Assembly: GCA_036005845.1 (NCBI GenBank)
Contig: DASYQD010000006.1
Location: 1 to 42,141, forward strand
Direction: 5' to 3'
Length of the DNA stretch: 42,141 nt
Source of the DNA: DASYQD01 sp036005845
GTDB lineage: Bacteria > Acidobacteriota > Thermoanaerobaculia > Multivoradales > JAIOJS01
Shown: one piece after another, positions 15,791 through 24,121 of the stretch
How the letters are laid out: each line of letters starts with the position of its first letter
How positions within the stretch are numbered: the first letter of the stretch is position 1
The notes under the pieces: generated by a model
What the model saw: the letters and a program-made list of their open reading frames with translations, nothing else
Told to the model about the DNA's origin: nothing
Database searches by the model: none
Translations under genes and position numbers: made by a program

Positions 15791-16767
15791 CACGCGGCGG
15801 CGAGCTCGAGGTCGGCGAAGAAGGTCTCGACGGCGGCGATGAGCGCCGGCGCGTCGGGCAGCGCCTGGATCTGGCGCCGCAGCTTCTCGCCCGTGGGCAG
15901 TCCGTGGCTGTAGACGCCGGTGAAGGTGCGCAGCTTGTGGAGGGCGAGCGGCGCGGCCTCGCGCGCCACCACCGCCGCGAAGTGGTCGAGGACCAGCGTG
16001 CGACGCTCGGCCACCGACGGCGGCGCCGCGGCGCCGCCGGATAGCAGCGCCGCCGTCTGGCGGAAGATCCACGGGTTGCGCGTCGCGCCGCGGCCGATCA
16101 TCACGCCATCGCAGCCGGTCTCGCGCAGCATGCGCACGGCGTCTTCGGGCGCGCGCACGTCGCCGTTGCCGATGACCGGGATCGACACCGCTGCCTTCAA
16201 GCGCGCCACGTGCTCCCACGCCGCCTCGCCGCGGAACATCTGCCGCGCCGTGCGCGCGTGCAGCACGACGCCGTCCGCCCCTTCGCCCTCGCAGATGCGG
16301 CCGAGCTCGAGGAAGTTGACCCGCCGCTCGTCGAGGCCGAGGCGGAACTTGACGGTGAGCGGCACGCGCACCTCGCGGCGTACGGCGGCGACGATCTTGC
16401 GCGCGTTGTCGAGGTCGCCCATCAGCGCCGCGCCGGCGCAGCCCTTGAGCACCTGGTTCGCCGGGCAGCCCATGTTGACGTCGACAGCGTCGGGGCCGAG
16501 CGCCTGCACCTGCCGCGCCGCGGCGCCCAGCGTCGCCGGATCGCCGCCGTAGATCTGCATCGACAGCGGCCGCTCCTCGTCGCTGAAGTGGAGGAGCTGC
16601 AGCGTGCGGCGGTCGCCCGCCACCAGGCCCTTCGCCGGCAGGAACTCCATCCCCACCATGCCGACGCCGCCGATCCGCCGCACGATCAGGCGGAAGTCGC
16701 GGTCGGTGATCCCCGCCATCGGCGCCAGGAAGAGCGGCGGATCGATAGTGAGAGAGCCGAGTCTCAT
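15790..16767 (-). CDS. dusB: tRNA-dihydrouridine synthase (DusB/Nifr3 family)
   Basis: FMN-dependent enzyme that reduces uridines in the tRNA D-loop. It has 325 residues from ATG 16767. LAPMAGITDRDFR is at residues 14-26, the catalytic cysteine C101 is in VNMGCPANQVLKGCAGAALM, TVKFRLGLDERR and VLHARTARQMFRGEA carry substrate contacts, and IGNGDV and MIGRGATRNPW form the flavin phosphate site. Upstream codons to 16809 lack homology. A TACAAT box lies 10 bp before the ATG. Confidence 0.95.
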   Translation of the reverse strand: MRLGSLTIDPPLFLAPMAGITDRDFRLIVRRIGGVGMVGMEFLPAKGLVAGDRRTLQLLHFSDEERPLSMQIYGGDPATLGAAARQVQALGPDAVDVNMGCPANQVLKGCAGAALMGDLDNARKIVAAVRREVRVPLTVKFRLGLDERRVNFLELGRICEGEGADGVVLHARTARQMFRGEAAWEHVARLKAAVSIPVIGNGDVRAPEDAVRMLRETGCDGVMIGRGATRNPWIFRQTAALLSGGAAAPPSVAERRTLVLDHFAAVVAREAAPLALHKLRTFTGVYSHGLPTGEKLRRQIQALPDAPALIAAVETFFADLELAAA

Positions 16768-16776
16768 CGCGGCGCA

Positions 16777-16782
16777 ATTGTA
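16777..16782 (-). promoter_or_regulatory. -10 element of dusB
   Basis: Read on the minus strand this is TACAAT, ending 10 bp before the dusB ATG. The surrounding DNA is strongly GC-rich and no -35 match is evident. It would give an mRNA with almost no leader. It lies in the 44-bp divergent gap between dusB and the methyltransferase gene. Confidence 0.45.
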
Positions 16783-16811
16783 GGATGCCGGCGCGCGACG
16801 ATCGCGCACTC

Positions 16812-17546
16812 ATGCCCTGGTACAAACAATGGTTCGGCGAGGAGTACCTGGAGCTCTACGCCCACCGCGACGAGGGCGAGGCGGAACGCGACGCCGACTT
16901 CGTCGAGTCGCTCTTCGGCGGCCGCCGTCCCCGCGCCATCCTCGACCTCGCCTGCGGCGCCGGCCGTCACACGGCGGCCCTCCGCCGGCGCGGCCACCGC
17001 GTGCTCGGCGTCGACCTCTCGCTGGTGCTCCTCGCGCAGCCGCCGCCGCTGCCGCGCGTCGCCGGCGACATGCGCTGCCTCCCGTTCGCCGAGCACGCCT
17101 TCGACTGGGTGCTCAACTTCTTCACCTCCTTCGGCTACTTCGAGAACGAGCGCGAGAACTTCCAGGTCCTCGCCGAGATCGCGCGCGTCCTGCCGCTCGG
17201 CGGCCGCTGCCTGCTCGACCTGATGAACCTGGACGCCACCCTCGCCGGCCTGAAAGAGTACGAGCAGCGTGAGGACGGGGGACGGTGCGTGGAGATCCGG
17301 CGCTGGTGGGACCCGCAGCAACGGCGCGTCAACAAGCGCATCCGCATCGCCGGACGCGATGAAACGAAAGCTGGCGGCGACGCGCGCACTTTCCTGGAGA
17401 GCGTGCGGGCCTACACGCTGGACGAGGTGACGATGGGACTGCGCTGGGCGGGTCTCGAGGTGGAGGCGACCTTTGGCAGCTTCGCGGGGGAGGCGTACGG
17501 GCGTGACAGCGAGCGGCTCATCCTCGTCGGTCATCGGGTCCACTGA
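16812..17546 (+). CDS. Class I SAM-dependent methyltransferase
   Basis: A 244-residue protein from ATG 16812, beginning MPWYKQWFGEEYLELYAHRD, a start often seen in methyltransferases next to bshC. SAM motif I is ILDLACGAGRHTAALRRRG (about residues 44-62) and motif II is VLGVDLS. GDMRCLPFAEHAFDWVLNFFTSFGYF supplies the post-I motifs. The substrate is unknown. The gene is 7 bp upstream of bshC and likely in the same transcript, so a link with bacillithiol or thiol metabolism is possible but unproven. Confidence 0.88.
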   Translation: MPWYKQWFGEEYLELYAHRDEGEAERDADFVESLFGGRRPRAILDLACGAGRHTAALRRRGHRVLGVDLSLVLLAQPPPLPRVAGDMRCLPFAEHAFDWVLNFFTSFGYFENERENFQVLAEIARVLPLGGRCLLDLMNLDATLAGLKEYEQREDGGRCVEIRRWWDPQQRRVNKRIRIAGRDETKAGGDARTFLESVRAYTLDEVTMGLRWAGLEVEATFGSFAGEAYGRDSERLILVGHRVH

Positions 17547-17553
17547 GTCCGCT

Positions 17554-19191
17554 GTGCCGCGGCTCACCATCGCGGCGCCGTTGCCGCCGCTGCCGGCGGC
17601 GTGGCTTGCCGGCCGCGACCGCGACCTGCTGGCGCCGCTGGCGCTGGCGACGCCCGGCGCGCCGCTGCCGCCGCCACCACGCGTCGACCGCCGCGAGGTC
17701 GCGCGCGGGCTCGAGCGCGCCAACCGCTCGTACGGCCACACGCGCGCCGACGAGCTCGCCTCCAAGCTCGCCGATCCGGCGACGCGCGTCGTCATCGGCG
17801 GCCAGCAGCCGGGACTCTTCGGCGGGCCACTGCTGGCGCTGCTCAAGATGGTCACCGCGGGCCGCTGGGCGGAAGAGCTGGAGCGCCGCGGCGAGCCGGC
17901 GGTGGCGCTCTTCTGGGTGGCCACCGAGGACCACGACTGGGACGAGTCGTCGTGGGCGGCGGTGTGGACGCCGGAAGGCGAGCGTCGCGTCGACTTGGGC
18001 CCCGACCCGACGCCGCTGGTGCCGCTCGGCATGCGCACGCTCGGCCCGCGGGTGAGCGATGCGCTCGCCACGCTCGGCGCGCTCTTCCCTTACGAGCCGT
18101 ACACGTCGTGGGTGGCGAGCATGGGCCGCTGGTACCGCCCGGACGCGCGCTTCGGCGAGGCCTTTTGCCGCCTGGCGGTGGCGCTCCTCGGCGAGCGATG
18201 TCCTCTCCTCGTCGACGCCCAACTGCCGGAGCTCAAGGCGGCACAGCGGCCGCTGCTGCGCCGGCTCGTCGAGCGCCGCGCCGAGGTCGCCGCGGCGCTG
18301 GCGCGCGCCGAGCAGGCGATCGTCGGCCGCGGCTATCCGCTGCAGGTGGCGCCGCAACCGGGCGCGGCGCCGCTCTTCGCGCTGGCGGGGAGCGAGCGGC
18401 GGCGCATCACCTGGAACGGCGAAGAAGGCTGGGCCCTCCGCGGCCTTCTTTCGCAACAGAAGGGAGGCGGCAGCGGCGACGCGACGGGCTCGACAGAAGC
18501 GCGCCCCGTGGCGGACCTGCTGGCGCTGATCGACGGCAACCCGGCTGTGGTGTCGCCCAACGTGCTGTCGCGGCCGCCGCTGCAGGATGCCGTCTTCGGC
18601 ACCAGCGTGCAGGTGATGGGGCCGGGCGAGATGTCCTACTTGGCGCAGGCTGCGCCGCTCTACGACTTGCTCGAGGTGCAGGCGCCGGTCGTGGCGCCGC
18701 GGCCGCGCGCGCTCGTGCTCGAAGAGAAGCAGCTCGCGGCGCTCCAGCAGACGGGTCTCGATCCGCAGCTCCTGCTCGCACCCGCGGCCGAGGTCGACCA
18801 GGCGCTCGCGGCGCGTCTCGGCGGTGACCCTGTGGCGCCCGCACAAGAACGCGCCCTCGCCGAGCTCGCCGCGCTGCGCGAGGCGGCGGTGGCGCTCGAC
18901 CCCAACCTCGAGCGGCCCTGGGAGAAGACGCACGAGCAGGTGAAGACCGCCTTCGAGCGCTTCGCCGAGAAGCTCACCCGCGCCCGCGCCCAGCGCGACG
19001 ACGTGGCGCAGCGCCGCCTCGGCGGATTGCGCGAGTACTGCGCGCCGGGCGGCGTGCTCCACGAGCGCGTGCTCTCGGCGGCACACTTCCGCGGCCGCTA
19101 CGGCGAGGCTTTCGGGGAAGCGCTGTGGGAGCAGCTCGCGCTCGACACCGTTGACGTCCAGTTGTTGCGCGCGCCGGAGCCGTCGCGGTGA
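17554..19191 (+). CDS. bshC: Bacillithiol biosynthesis cysteine-adding enzyme BshC
   Basis: Putative ligase that adds cysteine to GlcN-malate, the last step to bacillithiol. From GTG 17554 it has 545 residues, the usual length. Recognisable segments are VVIGGQQPGLFGGPLLALLK, ALFWVATEDHDWDES, VVSPNVLSRPPLQDAVFGT, and an Ala/Glu/Arg-rich coiled-coil near residues 450-495. It is followed by bshB1 with a 4-bp overlap. The upstream in-frame extension to 17473 overlaps the methyltransferase and is not used. Confidence 0.95.
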   Translation: MPRLTIAAPLPPLPAAWLAGRDRDLLAPLALATPGAPLPPPPRVDRREVARGLERANRSYGHTRADELASKLADPATRVVIGGQQPGLFGGPLLALLKMVTAGRWAEELERRGEPAVALFWVATEDHDWDESSWAAVWTPEGERRVDLGPDPTPLVPLGMRTLGPRVSDALATLGALFPYEPYTSWVASMGRWYRPDARFGEAFCRLAVALLGERCPLLVDAQLPELKAAQRPLLRRLVERRAEVAAALARAEQAIVGRGYPLQVAPQPGAAPLFALAGSERRRITWNGEEGWALRGLLSQQKGGGSGDATGSTEARPVADLLALIDGNPAVVSPNVLSRPPLQDAVFGTSVQVMGPGEMSYLAQAAPLYDLLEVQAPVVAPRPRALVLEEKQLAALQQTGLDPQLLLAPAAEVDQALAARLGGDPVAPAQERALAELAALREAAVALDPNLERPWEKTHEQVKTAFERFAEKLTRARAQRDDVAQRRLGGLREYCAPGGVLHERVLSAAHFRGRYGEAFGEALWEQLALDTVDVQLLRAPEPSR

Positions 19192-19931
19192 GCGAAAGCG
19201 TCGACGTCCTCGCCATCGGCGCCCACCCCGACGACGCCGAGCTCGGCTGCGGCGGCACGCTGGCGCTGCTCGCGCAACGCGGCAAGCGCGTCGGCTTGCT
19301 GCATCTCACGGCGGGCGAGGCCGGGAGCCGCGGCACCGCGGAGGGCCGGCGACGCGAAGCGGAGAACGCCGCCGCGGCCCTCGGCGCCGTCGCGCTCGCC
19401 TTCCTCGACTGCGGCGACGGCGACTTGCGCCACGGCACCGCCGAGGAGGACGCGTTGATCGCCGAGCTGCGGCGGCTGCGCCCCGAGCTGGTGCTCGGCC
19501 CGACGCCGTCGGATCGCCACCCCGACCACGGCCGCGCGCACCGCCTCGTCGCCGACGCCTGCTTCTACGCCGGCCTGCGCCGCCGCGGCAGCGGCACGCC
19601 GCACCGGCCGGCGGCGGTCTTCGCGTACATGCAAAATGACCCCTTCACGCCGTCGTTCATCGTCGACGTCTCGACCGCTTGGGAGGCGAAGCAGCGCGCG
19701 CTCGACGCCTACGAATCGCAGCTCCACCAGCCGCAGGCGTCCGGCGCAGCGAGCGGCTCGACGCCCGGCACCGCCACGAAGGTGTCGTCGCCGGAGTTCC
19801 GCCTCGCCGTCGCCGGCCGCGCCCAGCACTTCGGCCTCGTCATCGGCGCCGCCTACGGCGAGCCCTTCTGGAGCCCGTTGCCGCTCGCCGTTGCCGACCC
19901 GCTCGCGCTCGTGCCGCGCGGTCTACGATGA
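19188..19931 (+). CDS. bshB1: Bacillithiol biosynthesis deacetylase BshB1
   Basis: Zinc-dependent PIG-L/LmbE-family N-deacetylase that converts GlcNAc-malate to GlcN-malate. It has 247 residues. The first zinc motif AHPDDAE lies at residues 12-18 (H13, D16) and the second, SDRHPDHGRAH, at 108-118. LTAGEAGSRGTAEGRRREAENAA is the BshB1 substrate loop (residues 41-63; mentioned by ends only). C-terminal GEPFWSPLPL is conserved. It starts at GTG 19188 inside the bshC stop, between bshC and bshA. Confidence 0.95.
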   Translation: MSESVDVLAIGAHPDDAELGCGGTLALLAQRGKRVGLLHLTAGEAGSRGTAEGRRREAENAAAALGAVALAFLDCGDGDLRHGTAEEDALIAELRRLRPELVLGPTPSDRHPDHGRAHRLVADACFYAGLRRRGSGTPHRPAAVFAYMQNDPFTPSFIVDVSTAWEAKQRALDAYESQLHQPQASGAASGSTPGTATKVSSPEFRLAVAGRAQHFGLVIGAAYGEPFWSPLPLAVADPLALVPRGLR

Positions 19932-19950
19932 GGCGGGACCGGCAGCAACG

Positions 19951-21090
19951 ATGAAGATCGGCATTTCTTGCTATCCCACCTACGGCGGCTCCGGCGTCGT
20001 CGCCACCGAGCTCGCCATGGCCCTCGCCGCCGGCGGCGACGAGGTGCACGTCATCAGCTACGCGCTGCCGTCGCGACTGGCGCTGCTCGAGGCGGCGGCG
20101 CCCGAGGCGCGGCTCTTCTACCACCAGGTCGTCGTCCCGCACTACCCGCTCTTCGAGTACCCGCCCTACTCGCTGGCGCTCGCCACCAAGATCGTCGAGA
20201 TCACCCGCCATCATCAGCTCGACCTCGTGCACGTGCACTACGCCGTGCCCAACGCGGTGTCGGCGATCCTCGCCCGCACTATCCTGCAGCCGCTGGCGCT
20301 GCCGGTGGTGACGACGCTGCACGGCACCGACATCACCCTGGTCGGCAACGACCCGTCGTTCATGGAGACGACGCGCTGGGGCATCGACCAGAGCGATGCC
20401 GTGACCACCGTCTCCGCCTCGCTGCGCAACTCGACGCGCGACATCTTCGGCATCACGCGGCCGATCGAGGTGGTGCCCAACTTCATCGACCCCAGCCGCT
20501 ACCTGCGCACGGCGAACGGCCCCGGCGCGCGGCGGTGGGCGAAGCCGGGCGAGCGCGTCCTCGTCCACATCTCGAACTTCCGCCCGGTCAAGCGGGTCGA
20601 CGACGTGGTCGAGGTCTTCCATCGCCTGCGCGGCCGCTTCCCGGTGCGCCTGCTGATGGTGGGCGACGGCCCCGAGCGCGCGCGTGTCGAGCAGCGCTGC
20701 CGCCAACACGGCAGCTGCGGCGAGGTCTCGTTCATCGGCAACCTGCCGCTCGTCGAAGAGGTGCTGGTCAACGCCGACCTCTTCCTGCTGCCGTCGGAGA
20801 GCGAGTCGTTCGGCCTCGCCGCGCTGGAAGCGCTGGCCTGCAAGGTGCCGGTGATCGCGACGCGCGCCGGCGGCATCCCGGAAGTGATCGCCGACGGCGA
20901 GTGCGGCCTGCTCTACCCGGTGGGTGACGTCGCCGGCATGGCCGAGGGCGCCGCGCGACTGCTCGGCGACGAGCCGCTGCGCCAGCGCTTCGGCGAAGCG
21001 GCGCGCCAGCGGGCGGTCGAGCTGTTCTCGACGCGCCAGGTGGTTGCCCAGTATCGCGCGCTCTACGAGAGCGTGCTGGCGCCGGTGTGA
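19951..21090 (+). CDS. bshA: N-acetyl-alpha-D-glucosaminyl L-malate synthase BshA
   Basis: GT-B glycosyltransferase (GT4) that joins UDP-GlcNAc and L-malate, the first bacillithiol step. It has 379 residues from ATG 19951, beginning MKIGISCYPTYGGSGVVATEL. TTLHGTDITLVGND and VVPNFID are typical of BshA. The C-terminal donor site has HISNFRPVKRVDD and PSESESFGLAALEALACKVPV. It lies 19 bp after bshB1, so the three genes form one operon covering the complete pathway. Confidence 0.96.
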   Translation: MKIGISCYPTYGGSGVVATELAMALAAGGDEVHVISYALPSRLALLEAAAPEARLFYHQVVVPHYPLFEYPPYSLALATKIVEITRHHQLDLVHVHYAVPNAVSAILARTILQPLALPVVTTLHGTDITLVGNDPSFMETTRWGIDQSDAVTTVSASLRNSTRDIFGITRPIEVVPNFIDPSRYLRTANGPGARRWAKPGERVLVHISNFRPVKRVDDVVEVFHRLRGRFPVRLLMVGDGPERARVEQRCRQHGSCGEVSFIGNLPLVEEVLVNADLFLLPSESESFGLAALEALACKVPVIATRAGGIPEVIADGECGLLYPVGDVAGMAEGAARLLGDEPLRQRFGEAARQRAVELFSTRQVVAQYRALYESVLAPV

Positions 21091-21127
21091 TCGCGGGCGT
21101 GGGCGCGGCGCCGCGCGGCTGAGCGGC

Positions 21128-21736
21128 GTGGCTTCCTACCTCGTCCCCGCCGCGCCGGCCCGCGCCGAGTTGCGCGAGAAGGGCTCGCGCTTCCTCGCCC
21201 TGCTCGAGCCGGTGGCCGACGAGGCGGCGGGGCGGGCGCGCCTGCAGGCGATCGAGGCCGAGCACCGCGACGCGACGCACTGCTGCTGGGCCTGGCGCCT
21301 CGGCGCGCCGCCGCGCGAGCGCAGCGACGACGCCGGCGAGCCGCGCGGCACCGCAGGGCCGCCCATCCTGCGCTCGTTGCAGGCGGCGGAGCTCTCCGAC
21401 GCGCTGCTGGTCGTCGTGCGCTGGTTCGGCGGCACCAAGCTGGGCAAGGGCGGCCTCGTGCGCGCCTACGGCGCCGTGGCGCGCGAGGCGGCGGCCGCGG
21501 CGGCGGTCGTCCGCCGGCTGCAGCGCGTCACGGTGACGTTGGAGCTGCCCTACGCGCACGTCGGCGCCGTGCAGCGGCTGCTCCGCCCGCCCGAGGTCGA
21601 GCTCGTCGAGGAGAGCTTCGGCGAGCGCGTGCGCCTCGTGCTCGCCGTCGGCGAGGAACGTCTCGCCGCCGTGCGCGAGCTCGCCGCGGCGCTGGGGCTG
21701 ACCATTCGTGAGGCGCCGTCGCTCCGCGAGGGCTGA
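21128..21736 (+). CDS. YigZ/IMPACT family protein (UPF0029)
   Basis: From GTG 21128 it has 202 residues. Family motifs are ELREKGSRFLALLEPV, HRDATHCCWAWRLG, GEPRGTAGPPILRSL and VVVRWFGGTKLGKGGLVRAYG, followed by a C-terminal ferredoxin-like DUF1949 domain (about residues 130-200). Members bind RNA or ribosomes in some organisms; the exact role in bacteria is unclear. It is 37 bp after bshA and may be in the same transcript. The bshC-bshB1-bshA-yigZ order could be accidental. Confidence 0.9.
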   Translation: MASYLVPAAPARAELREKGSRFLALLEPVADEAAGRARLQAIEAEHRDATHCCWAWRLGAPPRERSDDAGEPRGTAGPPILRSLQAAELSDALLVVVRWFGGTKLGKGGLVRAYGAVAREAAAAAAVVRRLQRVTVTLELPYAHVGAVQRLLRPPEVELVEESFGERVRLVLAVGEERLAAVRELAAALGLTIREAPSLREG

Positions 21737-21849
21737 CGCGCCGGCGCGATTCGGCGGCGTGCCGACGTAGCGCGCCGGCGAAACCGTCGTGTACACTGCG
21801 CTGCGGCCCAAACAGGTGCCGCCGCCACGCCGCACGAAGGGAGCTCCCC

Positions 21850-22227
21850 ATGACGCAGCCTCCGATGCCGCCGAGCGCGCCGCCGCCTCCTCCGCCCGCC
21901 GCGGCGCCCGACCAGACCAACCGCACGCTGCTGCTGGTGGCGGCCTATCTCTGGTTTCTGGCGATCATTCCGCTCTTGGTCGAGAAGGAGGACAAGGAGG
22001 TCCAGTGGCACGCCAAGCACGGACTGGTGCTGTTCGGCATCGAGTTCGCGCTCTGCATCGTCTTCGGCGTGCTGACCATGATCCCGGTGCTCGGCTGCGT
22101 GATCACCATCATTTGGGTCGTGGTGGGCCTCGGCATCCTCGTCCTCCACGTGTTGTGCATCATGAAGGCGATCAACGGCCAGCGGCTGCTGATCCCCGGC
22201 ATCTCCGAGTTCGCCAACAAGTTTTGA
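21850..22227 (+). CDS. DUF4870 family small membrane protein
   Basis: A 125-residue protein. Its Pro-rich cytoplasmic N-terminus (residues 1-25) is followed by TM helices at about 28-43, 58-78 and 82-105. The conserved DUF4870 pattern is LWFLAIIPLLVEKEDKEVQWHAKHGL (residues about 34-60) and a C-terminal MKAINGQRLLIPGI. Function is unknown; the family is proposed to be a Tic20-like membrane protein. A TACACT -10-like hexamer at 21792-21797 and an AGGGAGCTCCCC segment precede the ATG. Confidence 0.88.
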   Translation: MTQPPMPPSAPPPPPPAAAPDQTNRTLLLVAAYLWFLAIIPLLVEKEDKEVQWHAKHGLVLFGIEFALCIVFGVLTMIPVLGCVITIIWVVVGLGILVLHVLCIMKAINGQRLLIPGISEFANKF

Positions 22228-22266
22228 GCTGAGCGGCGCGATGACGGCGATGCCGCTGCGCGAGCG

Positions 22267-22704
22267 ATGAGCGTCGCCACCGTCGCCGAGCCGCGCGCCT
22301 TTCTCGCCAGCCCGCGCACGCAGCTGCTGCTCTGGCTGGGCCTCGGCGCGGCGGGCGCGGCGCTCTTCTTCGCCGCCGGCTGGATCGGGCTGCCCAGCGG
22401 CCCCGTCTACACCGTCTGTGCTTTCCGCCGCCTCACCGGCATCCCCTGCCCGGGCTGCGGGCTGACGCGGGCGATGGCGGCGCTCGCCCGCGGCGAGCTG
22501 CTGCTGGCGCTCCACTTCCACCCCTTCGCGCCGCTGGTGCTCGCAGAAGCCGCGGCGCTGTGGGCGGCGATCGGCAACGCGATCGTGCGGCAGCGGCCGC
22601 TGATGCTGCCGTCGCGGCTTCTGGAGCGCATCGTGATCTGGCAGACGGCGGCGTTCATCGTTCTCTGGGTCGGCCGGCTGGCGACGGGGACGCTGCCCTA
22701 CTGA
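22267..22704 (+). CDS. DUF2752 family membrane protein
   Basis: A 145-residue protein with three TM segments (about 20-42, 78-100, 115-135). The DUF2752 signature TGIPCPGCGLTRAMAALARGE (residues 59-79), with the CPxCGxTR cysteine pair, is present. Function is unknown. It lies 40 bp after the DUF4870 gene and 7 bp before the second yidD; the three small membrane proteins probably share a transcript. Confidence 0.9.
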   Translation: MSVATVAEPRAFLASPRTQLLLWLGLGAAGAALFFAAGWIGLPSGPVYTVCAFRRLTGIPCPGCGLTRAMAALARGELLLALHFHPFAPLVLAEAAALWAAIGNAIVRQRPLMLPSRLLERIVIWQTAAFIVLWVGRLATGTLPY

Positions 22705-22711
22705 GAATCAG

Positions 22712-23101
22712 GTGAGCGAGCTCGTATCGGCAGCGCCGCAGCCGGCCGCAGCGTCCGCGGGCGAGCGCACGATCGCGACGACGACGCGGCGCCGCGGCCT
22801 GTCCCGGCGCGTGTGGATCGTCGTGCTCGCGATCGGCCTCGTCCTCGCGCTCGACCTCGCGCGGTCGCCCTCTCGCCAACTCTCCGCGCGCGGCCTCATC
22901 GGCGCCATCCACCTCTATCAGGTGACGCTGTCGCCACGGCTCGGCGCCGCCGGCGTGCGCTGCCGCTTCAAGCCCAGCTGCAGCCACTACGCCGAGGGCG
23001 CCATCCGCAGGGACGGCGCGCTCGTGGGCAGCGCGCGCGCCGCGTGGCGGATTGCGCGCTGCGGGCCGTGGACGCCGGCGGGAACCTACGATCCGCCTTA
23101 G
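22712..23101 (+). CDS. Second YidD-family protein with an N-terminal TM anchor
   Basis: A 129-residue protein. Residues 1-30 are Ala/Thr/Arg-rich, one TM lies at about 33-50 (VWIVVLAIGLVLALDLA), and then comes a YidD domain: IHLYQVTLSPRLGAAGVRCRF, KPSCSHYAEGAI, and the C-terminal RCGPWTPAGTYDPP. Canonical YidD (first copy at 696-902) has no such anchor. The gene sits with DUF4870 and DUF2752, not with yidC. A paralogue specialised for another membrane client is an inference. The GTG start at 22712 has a weak ribosome site, so a later start is possible. Confidence 0.85.
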   Translation: MSELVSAAPQPAAASAGERTIATTTRRRGLSRRVWIVVLAIGLVLALDLARSPSRQLSARGLIGAIHLYQVTLSPRLGAAGVRCRFKPSCSHYAEGAIRRDGALVGSARAAWRIARCGPWTPAGTYDPP

Positions 23102-23115
23102 TGCGCGGGGCCGGC

Positions 23116-23164
23116 GGGGGCGCCCCCTGCACCTACAGGGCGGGGGTCGGGGGGACAGGGGTGA
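23116..23164 (+). repeat. Intergenic copy of the G/C palindromic element
   Basis: A 49-bp sequence starting GGGGGCGCCCCCTGC and ending GGACAGGGGTGA matches the minus strand of 25201-25251 at 43 of 51 hand-aligned columns (first 15 identical, last 7 identical, two gaps). It fills most of the 68-bp gap between the second yidD and DUF971. The 26-bp palindrome of the tpiA copy is degraded here. Its right end lies 5 bp before the DUF971 ATG. Confidence 0.75.
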
Positions 23165-23169
23165 GATCG

Positions 23170-23526
23170 ATGGGCTACCATCCGCCGGTGCCGGCGATGG
23201 CGACTTATCCGGTGGAGGCGCGGCGGCTGCCCGAGGCGCAGCAGCTGCGCGTCACCTGGAGCGACGGCCACGTCGGCGAGTACGACTATCGGCTGCTCCG
23301 CGGCTGGTGCCCCTGCGCCATGTGCCAGGGCCACCAGGTGCTGGAGCTCACCTTCCACCCGCCGGCGCAGCCGGTGGACCTCCACCGCATCGAGCCGGTG
23401 GGCAACTATGGGCTCTCGTTCCTCTGGTCCGACGGTCACGGCACCGGCATCTACCGCTTCGAGTACCTGCGGCAGCTCTGCCCGTGCCCGCACTGCGGCG
23501 GAGGCGAGGGACCGCCAGGAGACTGA
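23170..23526 (+). CDS. DUF971 family protein
   Basis: A 118-residue protein. The DUF971 pattern LRVTWSDGHVGEYDYRLLRGWCPCAMCQGH is followed by PVGNYGLSFLWSDGHGTGIYRFEYLRQLCPC; the longer runs are described by their ends. It is related to the N-terminal domain of gamma-butyrobetaine hydroxylase. Four or more cysteines in CPCAMC and CPCPHC could bind metal. I use ATG 23170, which has GGGGTGAG just upstream; ATG 23197 is an alternative that removes nine unconserved residues. It precedes the cyclophilin gene by 4 bp. Confidence 0.87.
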   Translation: MGYHPPVPAMATYPVEARRLPEAQQLRVTWSDGHVGEYDYRLLRGWCPCAMCQGHQVLELTFHPPAQPVDLHRIEPVGNYGLSFLWSDGHGTGIYRFEYLRQLCPCPHCGGGEGPPGD

Positions 23527-23530
23527 GGCA

Positions 23531-24094
23531 ATGTGGATCTTCCTCCTCGCCGCCGCGCTGGCCGACCCCGCTGCCGGCAAGCCCGCCGCGACCGCGCCGC
23601 GCGTCACCCTCTCGACCAGCAAGGGCGACATCGTCGTCGAGCTCTACCCCGACAAGGCGCCGCAGACGGTCAAGAACTTCCTCGCCTACGTCAACGAGAA
23701 GTTCTACGACGGCACCATCTTCCATCGCGTCATTCCCGGCTTCATGATCCAGGGCGGCGGCTTCACCGCCGACATGAACCAGAAGGCGACGCACGCGCCG
23801 GTCAAGAACGAGGCGGGCAACGGCCTCGCCAACGCGCGCGGCACGATCGCCATGGCGCGCACCAGCGATCCCGACAGCGCCACCGCGCAGTGGTTCATCA
23901 ACCTCAAGGACAACACCTTCCTCGACCGCGCCCAGGCGCAGGACGGCTGGGGCTACACCGTGTTCGGCAAGGTGGTGTCGGGGATGGACGCCGTCGACGC
24001 CATCGCCAAGGTGCCGACCGGCACGAAGGCCGGCATGAGCGACGTGCCGACGCAGACGGTGAGCATCACCGCCGCCAAGCAGGCGAAGCACTGA
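23531..24094 (+). CDS. Cyclophilin-type peptidyl-prolyl cis-trans isomerase
   Basis: A 187-residue protein. A short hydrophobic N-terminus (MWIFLLAAALADPAAG) may be a signal peptide. The cyclophilin domain has VTLSTSKGDIVVELYPDKAP, FHRVIPGFMIQGG (catalytic Arg), GTIAMARTSDPDSATAQWFINL and YTVFGKVVSGMD. It catalyses proline isomerisation, probably in the periplasm. Its start was fixed by the ATG 4 bp after the DUF971 stop; the frame is open upstream but overlaps DUF971. Confidence 0.93.
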   Translation: MWIFLLAAALADPAAGKPAATAPRVTLSTSKGDIVVELYPDKAPQTVKNFLAYVNEKFYDGTIFHRVIPGFMIQGGGFTADMNQKATHAPVKNEAGNGLANARGTIAMARTSDPDSATAQWFINLKDNTFLDRAQAQDGWGYTVFGKVVSGMDAVDAIAKVPTGTKAGMSDVPTQTVSITAAKQAKH

Positions 24095-24121
24095 AGCAGG
24101 AGGGTCGGACAGTCAGGAGGA

